This document shows positions 40,547 to 48,415 of a stretch of DNA of 55,061 bases, in pieces (positions within the stretch are counted from its first letter, which is position 1; the number at the start of each line of letters is the position of its first letter). This DNA is from Sphaerochaetaceae bacterium (GTDB lineage Bacteria > Spirochaetota > Spirochaetia > Sphaerochaetales > Sphaerochaetaceae): positions 1 through 55,061 of the forward strand of contig JAQQAI010000080.1 in the NCBI GenBank assembly GCA_028532915.1, written 5' to 3'. Made by a program: the position numbers and the translations under genes. The notes under the pieces were generated by a model that was not told the origin of the DNA, made no database searches, and saw nothing but the letters and a program-made list of their open reading frames with translations.

Positions 40547-40577
40547 TTGAATAAAAATACTGATTTATGTATATAAT
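40547..40577 (+). promoter_or_regulatory. livK: Promoter of the Liv operon
   Basis: TTGAAT (40547-40552) is followed after 17 bases by TATATA and after 19 by TATAAT (40572-40577), with TG just before. This leaves a leader of about 85 bases before the binding-protein gene. Between the tRNA and this site I see only AT-rich sequence. Confidence 0.55.
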
Positions 40578-40668
40578 TTCTTTAAACTTTATTAATTGGA
40601 TTTTTTTCTGAAGTCTATGATGGAAGAAGGATCCTGTTTATGCTGTTAAATCATATCTGGAGGTATGT

Positions 40669-41847
40669 ATGAAAAAGATTTTAGTTGTTCTCATGATTGT
40701 TGCTGTCATGAGTGGTATAACTCTTTTCGCTAACGGGCAGGATGAAGCCGTATCAGAAGTTAAGGTAGGTTTTATCGGTCCTATGACTGGAGACTATGGT
40801 AACTATGGAGACCTTATTTCCAAAGGTGTTCTTCTTGCTATGGACGAAAAGAATGCTGCCGGCGGTATTGCAGGAAAAGTGAATATTGAACTGGTCATCG
40901 AAGACAGTGAAGGTGATCCTCAGAAAGGACTTGCCGGTATCGAAAAACTTTCTTCAAGCGATAAGATCGTTGCCCTCACAGGTCCTGTTTTCACCGGTGT
41001 ATCTTTTGCTGTCGGTGAGCGCGTTCAGGTAGAAGGTATCATGATGGTAACTCCTTCCGGTACCCATAAAGACATCACGAATATCGGTGACTACGTATTC
41101 AGAACCGTTGCAAGTGACGGTCTGCAGGGCGAAGTTTCTGGCCGTTACTTCCACGAAGTACTCGGTATCGACGAGCTCGGTGTTCTGTATGTGAAAAATG
41201 ACTACAGTCAGGGACTGTTCGAAGGTACAAGCGAATCTTTCGAAGCTGCCGGCGGAACAGTCACTATAGCAGAGACTGCACAGGCTGGAGACAAAGACTT
41301 CAAGACACAGCTTACAAAGATCAAAGCTGCCGGTCCCGATGCTGTCTATATTCCCAACTATACGGCAGAGATGGCTCAGATTCTCGAACAGGCTTCTCAG
41401 CTCGGTCTTGATATCCCATTCATCAGCGGTGACGGATTCAGTAATCCTGAAATCTATCAATTGGCAGGAGATTACACCGACGGTGTTATCTATGTAGGTC
41501 CTACACAGGTGAGCGAAACCGATGACTATAAAGACTTCGTGGCCGCCTACACTGAAAAATGGGGATTCGCACCCGATTCATTTGCTACCAACGCCTATGA
41601 TGCCGCGAACATCCTCTTTGCAGCTATGGAGAAAGTCTATAACGAAACCGGTAAATTCGACAGAACTGACATCAGGGATGCATTTGCCGCGACCAAGGAT
41701 TACTCGGGTGTAACCGGGACTATCAACTTCGCTGAGAATGGTGACCTCGTCGCTTATCAGGGAGTATATAAAGTCAACGGAACCACTCCGGAATACATCG
41801 GAACATACACCGTTGTTGACGGCGAGCTCGTTGAAGTGACTCTCTAG
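40669..41847 (+). CDS. livK: Branched-chain amino-acid ABC binding protein (LivK-like)
   Basis: This 392-residue periplasmic protein has a signal peptide of about 22 residues (MSGITLFANG). The type-1 periplasmic fold begins VKVGFIGPMTGDYGNYGDLISKGVLLAMDEKNAAGGI, and later come GPVFTGVSFAVGE, MMVTPSGTHKDIT and FATNAYDAANILFAAMEKV. It binds leucine, isoleucine, valine or a related amino acid for the four Liv subunits downstream. GGAGGT precedes the ATG. A structured RNA region follows the stop and probably sets its expression above that of the permeases. Confidence 0.92.
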   Translation: MKKILVVLMIVAVMSGITLFANGQDEAVSEVKVGFIGPMTGDYGNYGDLISKGVLLAMDEKNAAGGIAGKVNIELVIEDSEGDPQKGLAGIEKLSSSDKIVALTGPVFTGVSFAVGERVQVEGIMMVTPSGTHKDITNIGDYVFRTVASDGLQGEVSGRYFHEVLGIDELGVLYVKNDYSQGLFEGTSESFEAAGGTVTIAETAQAGDKDFKTQLTKIKAAGPDAVYIPNYTAEMAQILEQASQLGLDIPFISGDGFSNPEIYQLAGDYTDGVIYVGPTQVSETDDYKDFVAAYTEKWGFAPDSFATNAYDAANILFAAMEKVYNETGKFDRTDIRDAFAATKDYSGVTGTINFAENGDLVAYQGVYKVNGTTPEYIGTYTVVDGELVEVTL

Positions 41848-41855
41848 ACAATAGC

Positions 41856-41973
41856 CGGTGAGGTATTGAAGCTTTTTCTCTACCTCACCGATTTTCATTT
41901 ATTGCATTGTCGGCGCATCTTGTGTTAGTGTAACACCGTCGACATGGAGACCTCCGTGTGAAAGCGGGGGTCT
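41856..41973 (+). ncRNA. Structured intergenic RNA: three consecutive stem-loops
   Basis: Three stems lie in the 146 bases between livK and livH. Stem one is CGGTGAGGTA with TACCTCACCG (41856-41890), a perfect 10-base stem without a good T-tract. Stem two is GTGTTA-GTG-TAACAC (41922-41936) inside an outer TGTCG/CGACA pair (41908-41944). Stem three is AGACCTCCG with CGGGGGTCT (41948-41973). The livH ribosome site follows at once. Likely roles are mRNA protection, partial termination or translation control; no known riboswitch class is recognised. Confidence 0.45.
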
Positions 41974-41993
41974 GACTCATTAAGGAGCGGCGA

Positions 41994-42911
41994 GTGGGAT
42001 CTATATCGGAATTTTTTCAACATTTGATGAACGGCCTTACACTGGGGGGGATTTATGCCCTGATCGCCCTCGGGTATACGATGGTATACGGCATTCTCAA
42101 ATTCATTAACTTTGCACATGGTGATATCTTGATGGTCGGTTCATATATCGGTCTGTTCACCTTCAATGCTATTCGGGGACAACAGATGGGCATATGGACT
42201 ATCGTGGCCTTTTTCATCGCAATGATAGCAGGAATGCTGTTCAGTGCAGTTTTGGGAGTGCTTATAGAACGTATCGCCTATAAGCCTCTGCGCAGGGCTA
42301 CCCGGCTGGCTCCTTTGCTCTCCGCTATCGGGGTTTCTTTCATCCTCAGCAATACTGCTGCATGGGCATGGGGAACGAAATCAAGGAAACTCGACTATCC
42401 GTTTGATAATACCCCGTTCACGATCGGCGGTGTTGCGATCACTCCGCATCAGATTCTCATCCTTGTAGTCGTCATCATCATGATGGTGTCTCTTAAGCTT
42501 TTTGTTGACCGGTCCAGAATCGGAAAAGCAATGAGAGCTACCAGTCTTGACCAGGATACGGCAAAACTGATGGGGATTAAAGCGGACCAGATCATTGCGA
42601 TCACATTCGCGATCGGATCAGCACTGGCAGCAACTGCAGGATTTTTGATTGCTCTCGAGATCAAGGTGTATCCCTCTATGGGTATGATGACCGGACTCAA
42701 GGCTTTCGTTGCGGCCGTTGTCGGAGGGATCGGGAATATTTCAGGTGCTATGCTTGGAGGAATTCTTCTCGGCCTGCTTGAGACCTTCGGAGTCGCTCTG
42801 CTCGGCATCCCGTATGGAATGAGAGATACGATCGCCTTTGTCGCATTGATCATCATTCTGCTGATCAAGCCTGAAGGGCTTCTCGGAAAAGTAGAAAAGG
42901 AGAAAGTGTAA
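41994..42911 (+). CDS. livH: Branched-chain amino-acid permease, LivH-like
   Basis: This 305-residue inner-membrane permease has about eight helices, the N-terminal motif LMNGLTLGGIYALIALGYTMVYGILKFINFAHGDILMVGSY and the loop RSRIGKAMRATSLDQDTAKLMGIKADQIIAITFAIGSALAATAGFL. These are characteristic of LivH. It starts at GTG 41994 with AAGGAG seven bases upstream. Its stop overlaps the ATG of livM by one base. It forms the channel together with LivM. Confidence 0.93.
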   Translation: MGSISEFFQHLMNGLTLGGIYALIALGYTMVYGILKFINFAHGDILMVGSYIGLFTFNAIRGQQMGIWTIVAFFIAMIAGMLFSAVLGVLIERIAYKPLRRATRLAPLLSAIGVSFILSNTAAWAWGTKSRKLDYPFDNTPFTIGGVAITPHQILILVVVIIMMVSLKLFVDRSRIGKAMRATSLDQDTAKLMGIKADQIIAITFAIGSALAATAGFLIALEIKVYPSMGMMTGLKAFVAAVVGGIGNISGAMLGGILLGLLETFGVALLGIPYGMRDTIAFVALIIILLIKPEGLLGKVEKEKV

Positions 42912-43825
42912 TGATTAACTTTATCCTTCTTATATTGATATACACCGGCATCTATGCACTGATGGCGATCGGTCAGAATCTGATTACCGGATATGTGGGT
43001 CTGCTGAGTCTTACTCAGGCCGGGTTCTTTGCCATCGGAAGCTATGTTACCGCTATTTTAAGTGTCACATACGGTATCGATTTCTGGATTACCGTTCCGA
43101 TTGCAGGTATTCTGGCGGCTCTCTTCGGTGTAGTGATCGGATTGCCGACTCTCAGGTTGAGCGGAGATTATCTCGCGATCGCAACACTGGGGTTCGGTGA
43201 GATTGTCAGAAATATATTGAATAACTGGGACTCTCTTACCAACGGTCCTATGGGGATTCAGAGAATTCCCATGATCACAGTGTTCGGGATGAAAATAAGT
43301 CCGTACGCTAAATGGGGCTTTCTTGTCGTTGTCTGGCTGTTTGTTCTTGTAGCTTTCGTACTGTTCGAACGGCTGGCGAATTCGAGAATGGGAAGAGCTT
43401 TAGAGGCGGTAAGAGAAGACGAAATAGCGGCATCTTCGATGGGTATAAATGCCACCCGCTATAAAGTCTGGGCATTTGCTCTGGGAGCAGGTATCGCCGG
43501 AGTGGCGGGATCTCTCCAGTCGACGTTCATCCTCTCTGTTACTCCCGGCGTGTTCACCTTCATGGTTTCGATCATGGTCCTTTGTATGGTCGTTCTCGGC
43601 GGGATGGGAAATTTTGCCGCAGTCATTCTGGGTGCTTTCATTATCCAGTTTATCTCATATTTCCCCCAGCTCGTCGGTCTTTCCAATATCATCCCGCCCC
43701 AGTTTAAACAGATCCTGTTCGGCTTGATTCTGGTGACCATGATGATCTGGAGGCCTCAGGGGATTCTCGGGAGAAAGACGAGAGGCGAGCCTGCAATATT
43801 CAAAAGACGCGGGGGTAAGAAATGA
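42911..43825 (+). CDS. livM: Branched-chain amino-acid permease, LivM-like
   Basis: This 304-residue inner-membrane permease has about eight to nine helices with the LivM motifs GQNLITGYVGLLSLTQAGFFAIGSYVTAIL and RMGRALEAVREDEIAASSMGINATRYKVWAFALGAGIAGVAGSL. It is shorter than E. coli LivM because it lacks the N-terminal extension, as in many other bacteria. The C-terminus is basic. The start codon overlaps the livH stop and the stop overlaps the livG start (ATGA). Confidence 0.93.
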   Translation: MINFILLILIYTGIYALMAIGQNLITGYVGLLSLTQAGFFAIGSYVTAILSVTYGIDFWITVPIAGILAALFGVVIGLPTLRLSGDYLAIATLGFGEIVRNILNNWDSLTNGPMGIQRIPMITVFGMKISPYAKWGFLVVVWLFVLVAFVLFERLANSRMGRALEAVREDEIAASSMGINATRYKVWAFALGAGIAGVAGSLQSTFILSVTPGVFTFMVSIMVLCMVVLGGMGNFAAVILGAFIIQFISYFPQLVGLSNIIPPQFKQILFGLILVTMMIWRPQGILGRKTRGEPAIFKRRGGKK

Positions 43826-44601
43826 TTGTACTGGAAACAAAGAAACTTACCCGTGCATACGGTGGTGTCGTTGCAGTAAGTGAAGTCGACTTTCAGGTGA
43901 AAGACGGTCTTATCACAGGTCTGATCGGTCCCAACGGGGCAGGGAAGACGACACTGTTCAATAACATGACTGGTCTGGATACTCCGACCAGCGGTCAGGT
44001 GTTCTATAACGGGGAGGAAATCACCAATAAGAGTGCACACAGGATCTGCCGACTTGGGATCGCACGGACATTCCAGAATATCCGACTGTTCAAGGAACTG
44101 TCGGTTCTCGAGAATGTGATGGTGGGACTCCATTTCAAAACAGGAAAGGATCCTTTGAAAGGACGTCTGAAAGCCGCAGTCGACAGTTATCTTCACGTCA
44201 GAACAGAGTATGATGCCACACATGAGAAGGCAATGAAATGGCTCGAATTTTTCGGCCTGAGCGAATTTGCCGATGAACTTGCGCGTAATCTCCCCTACGG
44301 TCACCAGCGTGAGCTGGAGATCGCAAGAGCTCTGGCAACTGATCCTCAGATATTATTCCTTGATGAACCGGCTGCCGGGATGAATCCAAGCGAGACCGAA
44401 TCGCTGATGAACACGATCCGGAGAATCCGGGATCTGGGTGTGACTGTCGTTCTGATAGAACACGATATGAAACTTGTCATGAATATCTGTGATACGATCA
44501 CGGTGCTGAACTACGGTCGGAACATCGCTCAGGGTACACCGGAAGAGATCAGGAACAATGAGCAGGTGATCGAAGCCTATCTAGGGAAGGAAGAAGAATG
44601 A
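43822..44601 (+). CDS. livG: Branched-chain amino-acid ABC ATPase, LivG-like
   Basis: This 259-residue ATPase has Walker A GPNGAGKT at 36-43, the LivG-type RTFQNIRLFKELSVLENVMVGLH, signature LPYGHQ and Walker B ILFLDEPAAGMNPSE, with VVLIEHDMKLVMNICDTI after it. It hydrolyses ATP with LivF to drive import. Gene ends overlap its neighbours by four bases on both sides, so translation is coupled. Confidence 0.94.
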   Translation: MIVLETKKLTRAYGGVVAVSEVDFQVKDGLITGLIGPNGAGKTTLFNNMTGLDTPTSGQVFYNGEEITNKSAHRICRLGIARTFQNIRLFKELSVLENVMVGLHFKTGKDPLKGRLKAAVDSYLHVRTEYDATHEKAMKWLEFFGLSEFADELARNLPYGHQRELEIARALATDPQILFLDEPAAGMNPSETESLMNTIRRIRDLGVTVVLIEHDMKLVMNICDTITVLNYGRNIAQGTPEEIRNNEQVIEAYLGKEEE

Positions 44602-45383
44602 GTGAGCTGTTAACTATAGATTCGATACATGTCTCTTACGGGAATATCAAGGCATTGAAGGATGTAAGCATGCATGTCGATCAGGGCGATATCGTCTGTC
44701 TCATCGGAGCAAACGGTGCAGGAAAATCCACTTTGCTTAAAGCGATCGTAGGATTGGAACCTCTCGTAGAAGGAAATATCTCACTCGATGGTGAGGTCAT
44801 AGCCACCACCCAGATGAGTGGAAGTTCCAGACACATAAAGCTTTTCAGACGCTCCGGGGCTGCCGGCACCTCTTCTTTGAGGACGGACCAGATCGCAGGA
44901 CTCGGCGTAGCTCTCGTTCCGGAAGGAAGGAGAGTCTTTGCAGATATGAGCGTCGAAGAGAATCTGGATATGGGGGCTTTCCTTGTAAGAGATGAACAGC
45001 TTATCGCGAAGAAGAAGGAAGAAATGTATGATTTCTTTCCGATTCTCGGATCCAGAAGAAAACAGAAGACCAGAAGCCTCAGCGGCGGTGAACAGCAGAT
45101 GATGGCTATCGCGAGAGCTCTCATGAGTTCACCGAGACTTCTGCTGCTCGACGAACCGGGACTCGGACTTGCTCCTCTCATTGTTGCCGATATCTTCGAC
45201 AAGATCAGAATAATCAATCAGGAAGAGAATGTGACGGTATTTCTCGTTGAACAGAACGCAAGAATGGCATTGAAAGCTTCCAATCACGGCTATGTCATGG
45301 AAAACGGAAGGATAGTTCTCTCCGATAAATCCGAGAAACTCCTTGCTGATGAGAAGGTGAGGGCCGCTTACCTCGGAGAGTAG
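44598..45383 (+). CDS. livF: Branched-chain amino-acid ABC ATPase, LivF-like, with insertion
   Basis: This 261-residue ATPase has Walker A GANGAGKS at 37-44, the LivF-type LVPEGRRVFADMSVEENLDMGAF, signature LSGGE at 161-165 and Walker B LLLLDEPGLGLAPL. Compared with the usual LivF length of about 235 residues, there is an extra segment at about 73-95 (SGSSRHIKLFRRSGAAGTSS), just before the IAGLGVALVPEG strand. The insertion is basic and probably exposed. It is the last gene of the operon. Confidence 0.93.
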   Translation: MSELLTIDSIHVSYGNIKALKDVSMHVDQGDIVCLIGANGAGKSTLLKAIVGLEPLVEGNISLDGEVIATTQMSGSSRHIKLFRRSGAAGTSSLRTDQIAGLGVALVPEGRRVFADMSVEENLDMGAFLVRDEQLIAKKKEEMYDFFPILGSRRKQKTRSLSGGEQQMMAIARALMSSPRLLLLDEPGLGLAPLIVADIFDKIRIINQEENVTVFLVEQNARMALKASNHGYVMENGRIVLSDKSEKLLADEKVRAAYLGE

Positions 45384-45467
45384 CAGCGGTCAACATTGTG
45401 CTGGAAATCTAAATAGCTCTAGGATACAATACAAGTACCATTTTCCGAATCCAAGTGGAGGGACTTT

Positions 45468-46112
45468 ATGATAATAGAGAGACGAATGACAAGAAACCCT
45501 GTCACTGCTACACCCGAAATGTCGGTTGCTGAAGCTTCAGCATTGATGAAGAGGGAAAAAGTTCATCGCCTGCCGGTTCTCGACAAGGAACATCATCTGG
45601 TGGGAATTATTTCCGAAAAGGATATTCTGTACGCCTCACCTTCACCGGTGAGTACTCTCAGTATTCATGAAATGGCTTATCTGCTCAGTCAGCTGACTGT
45701 GAAGAAGCTGATGACTCATGATGTTATCACGATAGGTAAGGATACCACTGTAGAGGAGGCGGCACGTCTGATGGTCGATCAGGATCTTTCGAGTCTCCCT
45801 GTCGTCGAGAATGATAAGCTGATAGGAATCGTCAGCAAGAGTGATCTGTTCAAGATCCTACTCGAACTGTTCGGTGCACGCCATTACGGAGTGAGAATGA
45901 GCTTTCTCGTTGAGGATAAACCCGGTGCTATCGCCGCAATCTCGAATGTACTTTCCCAGCATGGAGTCGATATCATCGCCTTCGGAACCTTCATGGGGAC
46001 AGACAGTTCCAATGCCGTCTGTACGATCAAGATGCAGGGGATAACGACGAGTGAGGCTGTGGATGTCGTGAAACCTCTTGTCATGGAAGTGCTGGACGTT
46101 CGCGAGGTATAA
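45468..46112 (+). CDS. CBS-pair protein with C-terminal ACT domain
   Basis: This 214-residue cytoplasmic protein has two CBS motifs at about 1-60 (RMTRNPVTATPEMSVAEASALMKREKVHRLPVLD) and 78-135 (LMTHDVITIGKDTTVEEAARLMVDQDLSSLPVVE). An ACT-like domain follows at about 141-210 (MSFLVEDKPGAIAAISNVLSQHGVDIIAFGTFMG). CBS pairs bind adenine nucleotides and ACT domains bind amino acids, so it is probably a sensor. It directly follows the Liv operon, which might relate to amino-acid sensing. The Smr gene starts at the base after its stop. Confidence 0.85.
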   Translation: MIIERRMTRNPVTATPEMSVAEASALMKREKVHRLPVLDKEHHLVGIISEKDILYASPSPVSTLSIHEMAYLLSQLTVKKLMTHDVITIGKDTTVEEAARLMVDQDLSSLPVVENDKLIGIVSKSDLFKILLELFGARHYGVRMSFLVEDKPGAIAAISNVLSQHGVDIIAFGTFMGTDSSNAVCTIKMQGITTSEAVDVVKPLVMEVLDVREV

Positions 46113-46571
46113 ATGGATTTTAAAGAGATCCTGGAACGATGGGAAACTTCGACAGAAGGAAAGAAAGCGGCTGGTGACAGCCGTTTTTCTCATATAATCA
46201 AAGAGAAAGAGGCCCATTACGACTCCCTCTATACGAAGGGAGATGTGAAAAAGGGTACCTATAAGACAGGAAAAGCCTCTCTCGGATCATTGAAGAGGAA
46301 AGCTGATGAGGATGTTCTCGATCTTCACGGATACACTTCAACCGAGGCGAACGAACTGCTCGAAGAATTTCTGAGAAAGAGCGTGTCTGCAGGTCTTCAG
46401 AAGGTCAGAATCGTTCACGGCAGAGGACTGCACAGTCAGGACGGTATCGGGGTTTTGAAAAAGGTCGTAATCGGGCAATTGAAGAAATCAAAATATGTGA
46501 GAGCATACGGAAACGCTCCTCCCGAAATGGGGGGAAGCGGTGCTACATGGGTTGTGCTACAGCGGGGATGA
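46113..46571 (+). CDS. Smr-domain protein
   Basis: This 152-residue protein has a charged N-terminal region and a C-terminal Smr domain at about 65-150, with the motifs LDLHGY at 69-74 and HGRG at 102-105. Stand-alone Smr proteins are linked to nuclease action on DNA or on stalled-ribosome mRNA (SmrB type). The start codon follows the upstream stop with no gap, so translation is coupled to the CBS-ACT gene. It is convergent with infA, separated by one base. Confidence 0.87.
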   Translation: MDFKEILERWETSTEGKKAAGDSRFSHIIKEKEAHYDSLYTKGDVKKGTYKTGKASLGSLKRKADEDVLDLHGYTSTEANELLEEFLRKSVSAGLQKVRIVHGRGLHSQDGIGVLKKVVIGQLKKSKYVRAYGNAPPEMGGSGATWVVLQRG

Positions 46572-46572
46572 T

Positions 46573-46791
46573 CTATCTTTCTCGGTAGATAATACGACCT
46601 CTTGTGAGATCATAAGGGGAAAGCGCTACCCGAACAGTGTCTCCAGGGACGATTCTGATGTAGTGTTTGCGCATCTTCCCGGAAAGGTGAGCAAGTATGA
46701 CATGCCCATTGGTCAGTTCAACGCGGAACATAGTGTTAGGAAGGGCTTCTTTTACGAGTCCCTCGACTTCAATTGCTTCTTCTTTAGCCAC
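46573..46791 (-). CDS. infA: Translation initiation factor IF-1
   Basis: This 72-residue OB-fold protein reads [26 protein letters not shown], then [45 protein letters not shown], the full IF-1 pattern. It binds the A site of the 30S subunit during initiation. It starts at a GTG with GGAGGT three bases upstream. It is a single gene with its own strong promoter, outside the ribosomal-protein operons where infA often lies. Confidence 0.97.
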   Translation of the reverse strand: MAKEEAIEVEGLVKEALPNTMFRVELTNGHVILAHLSGKMRKHYIRIVPGDTVRVALSPYDLTRGRIIYRER

Positions 46792-46836
46792 AATACCTCC
46801 GATAAAGTATGTCGCCTTTAGAAAGGCAACTCGTGA

Positions 46837-46865
46837 ATTGTAAAAAAAGGGACGCGTTTTGTCAA
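46837..46865 (-). promoter_or_regulatory. infA: Strong promoter of infA
   Basis: On the minus strand TTGACA (46860-46865) and TACAAT (46837-46842) are exactly 17 bases apart. The leader is about 40 bases and contains a small hairpin (TTGCCTTTC-TAAAGGCGA). The remaining stretch up to the gene ending at 47033 shows nothing clear. Confidence 0.75.
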
Positions 46866-47032
46866 CTCGGTAGACGATGCCGCAAAAAATGGAAGAGAGA
46901 GTATCGTCTTACTTCTCATCGGATGAAGAGGATGTCCACTTGCTCTGAAACGAAGAAGAATTCAACATGCAGGTCCGTCAGAAACCGGTAGATCTTTGAA
47001 TATTGTCACGATGCGCTGTATCTGAACAGGCG

Positions 47033-47884
47033 TCAGGATTCTTTTTGTATGCAGACAGTATCTAGATTCCTATCGTCACAATTAGGATGATAGGTTATCG
47101 AGAATCTTGTTTTATCGAGATGTTTTTCCATGATTCTCAAGGCCGGAGTGTAAATAAATGATCCTCCAAAGGATAGAGAATCCAGAATCTCATGATATTT
47201 GCGCTCATAGAGCCCTTTTACCGGATCTTGAGCGATAAGACTTCTTCTGAAATGGTTTGAAAAGGACATATGTGCAATAATAGTGCCCCATGAAGAAGGT
47301 CTGAAGTAATATTCCAGCCAGTTACCGCAGAGTATATTCTGATCATTACCTTTATATTGATCGATCCCGTAAAGCTTATCGTATCCTCTGGATCTCAGAA
47401 AAGTAATCAGCTGATGACGTCTTCCGCATCCGAGATCGAGTATCGGTGGTCTCAACATTTTCCCTTCAAGATGCAGGAGACTGAACTGAAAAGAACCCGT
47501 ATACTCTGCACAGTGTGAGCAAATCTGGTTCTGATCTCTATTATTCACATTATTCTGCAACGTCTGTATAAGATTCTTTCTGTGTTTTGTTACGATCTGT
47601 TCCAGGTCTCCTTCAGCGATACTTCCCTGCATTGCGTAGTGTCTAAGGTTCAGAATCAGATTTCTGTAGACGTTCTCGATTTCCTTCATCGTCTTCTGTG
47701 ACAGAGATATATACTGGTTTGAATGAACACATTCCATAACCAGATGGTCATACAGTAGGCCAGCAATTGAATGTATCTTTTCTTCGGTCCGTATCATCCG
47801 GTACAAGGAAAGGTTTTCCCGAATTATCTGAATGATATTGCCTTTGGTCTTTTTGTCTTCGAGATAGGTGATAATAGATCTCAT
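47033..47884 (-). CDS. Putative SAM-dependent methyltransferase with CxxC motif
   Basis: This 283-residue protein has a helical N-terminal region of about 120 residues, a CSHC pair at 122-125, and then a class I methyltransferase-like domain. The latter has motif I ILDLGCGRRHQLI at 148-160 and an acidic residue in YGIDQY after strand two. I cannot name the substrate. The ATG follows a weak ribosome site (GGAGAAC). It stands alone between infA and the RNHCP gene, and is more AT-rich by eye than its neighbours. Methyltransferase assignment is from the motif only. Confidence 0.6.
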   Translation of the reverse strand: MRSIITYLEDKKTKGNIIQIIRENLSLYRMIRTEEKIHSIAGLLYDHLVMECVHSNQYISLSQKTMKEIENVYRNLILNLRHYAMQGSIAEGDLEQIVTKHRKNLIQTLQNNVNNRDQNQICSHCAEYTGSFQFSLLHLEGKMLRPPILDLGCGRRHQLITFLRSRGYDKLYGIDQYKGNDQNILCGNWLEYYFRPSSWGTIIAHMSFSNHFRRSLIAQDPVKGLYERKYHEILDSLSFGGSFIYTPALRIMEKHLDKTRFSITYHPNCDDRNLDTVCIQKES

Positions 47885-48103
47885 ATAGTTCTCCGGTCAT
47901 ATTTTGACTACATATCATGATACTCTTTTTGAGTTGAACGGACTGTGGTAAAAGGAGAGTCATGCTTACATGGTTCGTCGCGGTATATGGCAGATTAGAA
48001 TTCAGTGTTTCAACGAGAGCAGAACCTTTTCATACTCACCACACGTTAGGCTGAAAAAAGATTCTGCTTCTCTTTGTGAGTGCCGACTATCATAAATCCC
48101 TGT

Positions 48104-48415
48104 TCATGATGACAGTCGGGGAATCAGTCTTGTCAAGGCATCGAAATTATCATCTCCCGCAACTCTATTTGCTTTGATTGTTCCGCATGTTCTGCATCTG
48201 TGCAGCACTTTAAGTTCTCCATCAACTCCTTCCCATAATGCGATGGGTTCCATCTCGCCCCTGCACAGGCATGCTCTGTCGCCGGGTTTGATATCTACAT
48301 GGCGGCTCCACAGGCAGTTTGGGCAGTGGTTTCTGTGTTTTGTCCCCCATGCACGGGAGGAAACGGGATAACCGCAATGAAGGCATATGAAATCGTCAGT
48401 ATCGGTCATACTCAT
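48104..48415 (-). CDS. RNHCP-domain zinc-binding protein
   Basis: This 103-residue protein has CLHCG at 11-15, RNHCPNC at 28-34 and a C-terminal HRCRTCGTIKANR, giving three cysteine pairs plus a CLC. It matches the small RNHCP family of unknown role. Its start overlaps the stop of rsgA as ATGA, so the two are co-translated, which suggests a ribosome-related job. A hairpin (CCGACT...AGTCGG) spans the gene end at about 48083-48119. Confidence 0.85.
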   Translation of the reverse strand: MSMTDTDDFICLHCGYPVSSRAWGTKHRNHCPNCLWSRHVDIKPGDRACLCRGEMEPIALWEGVDGELKVLHRCRTCGTIKANRVAGDDNFDALTRLIPRLSS

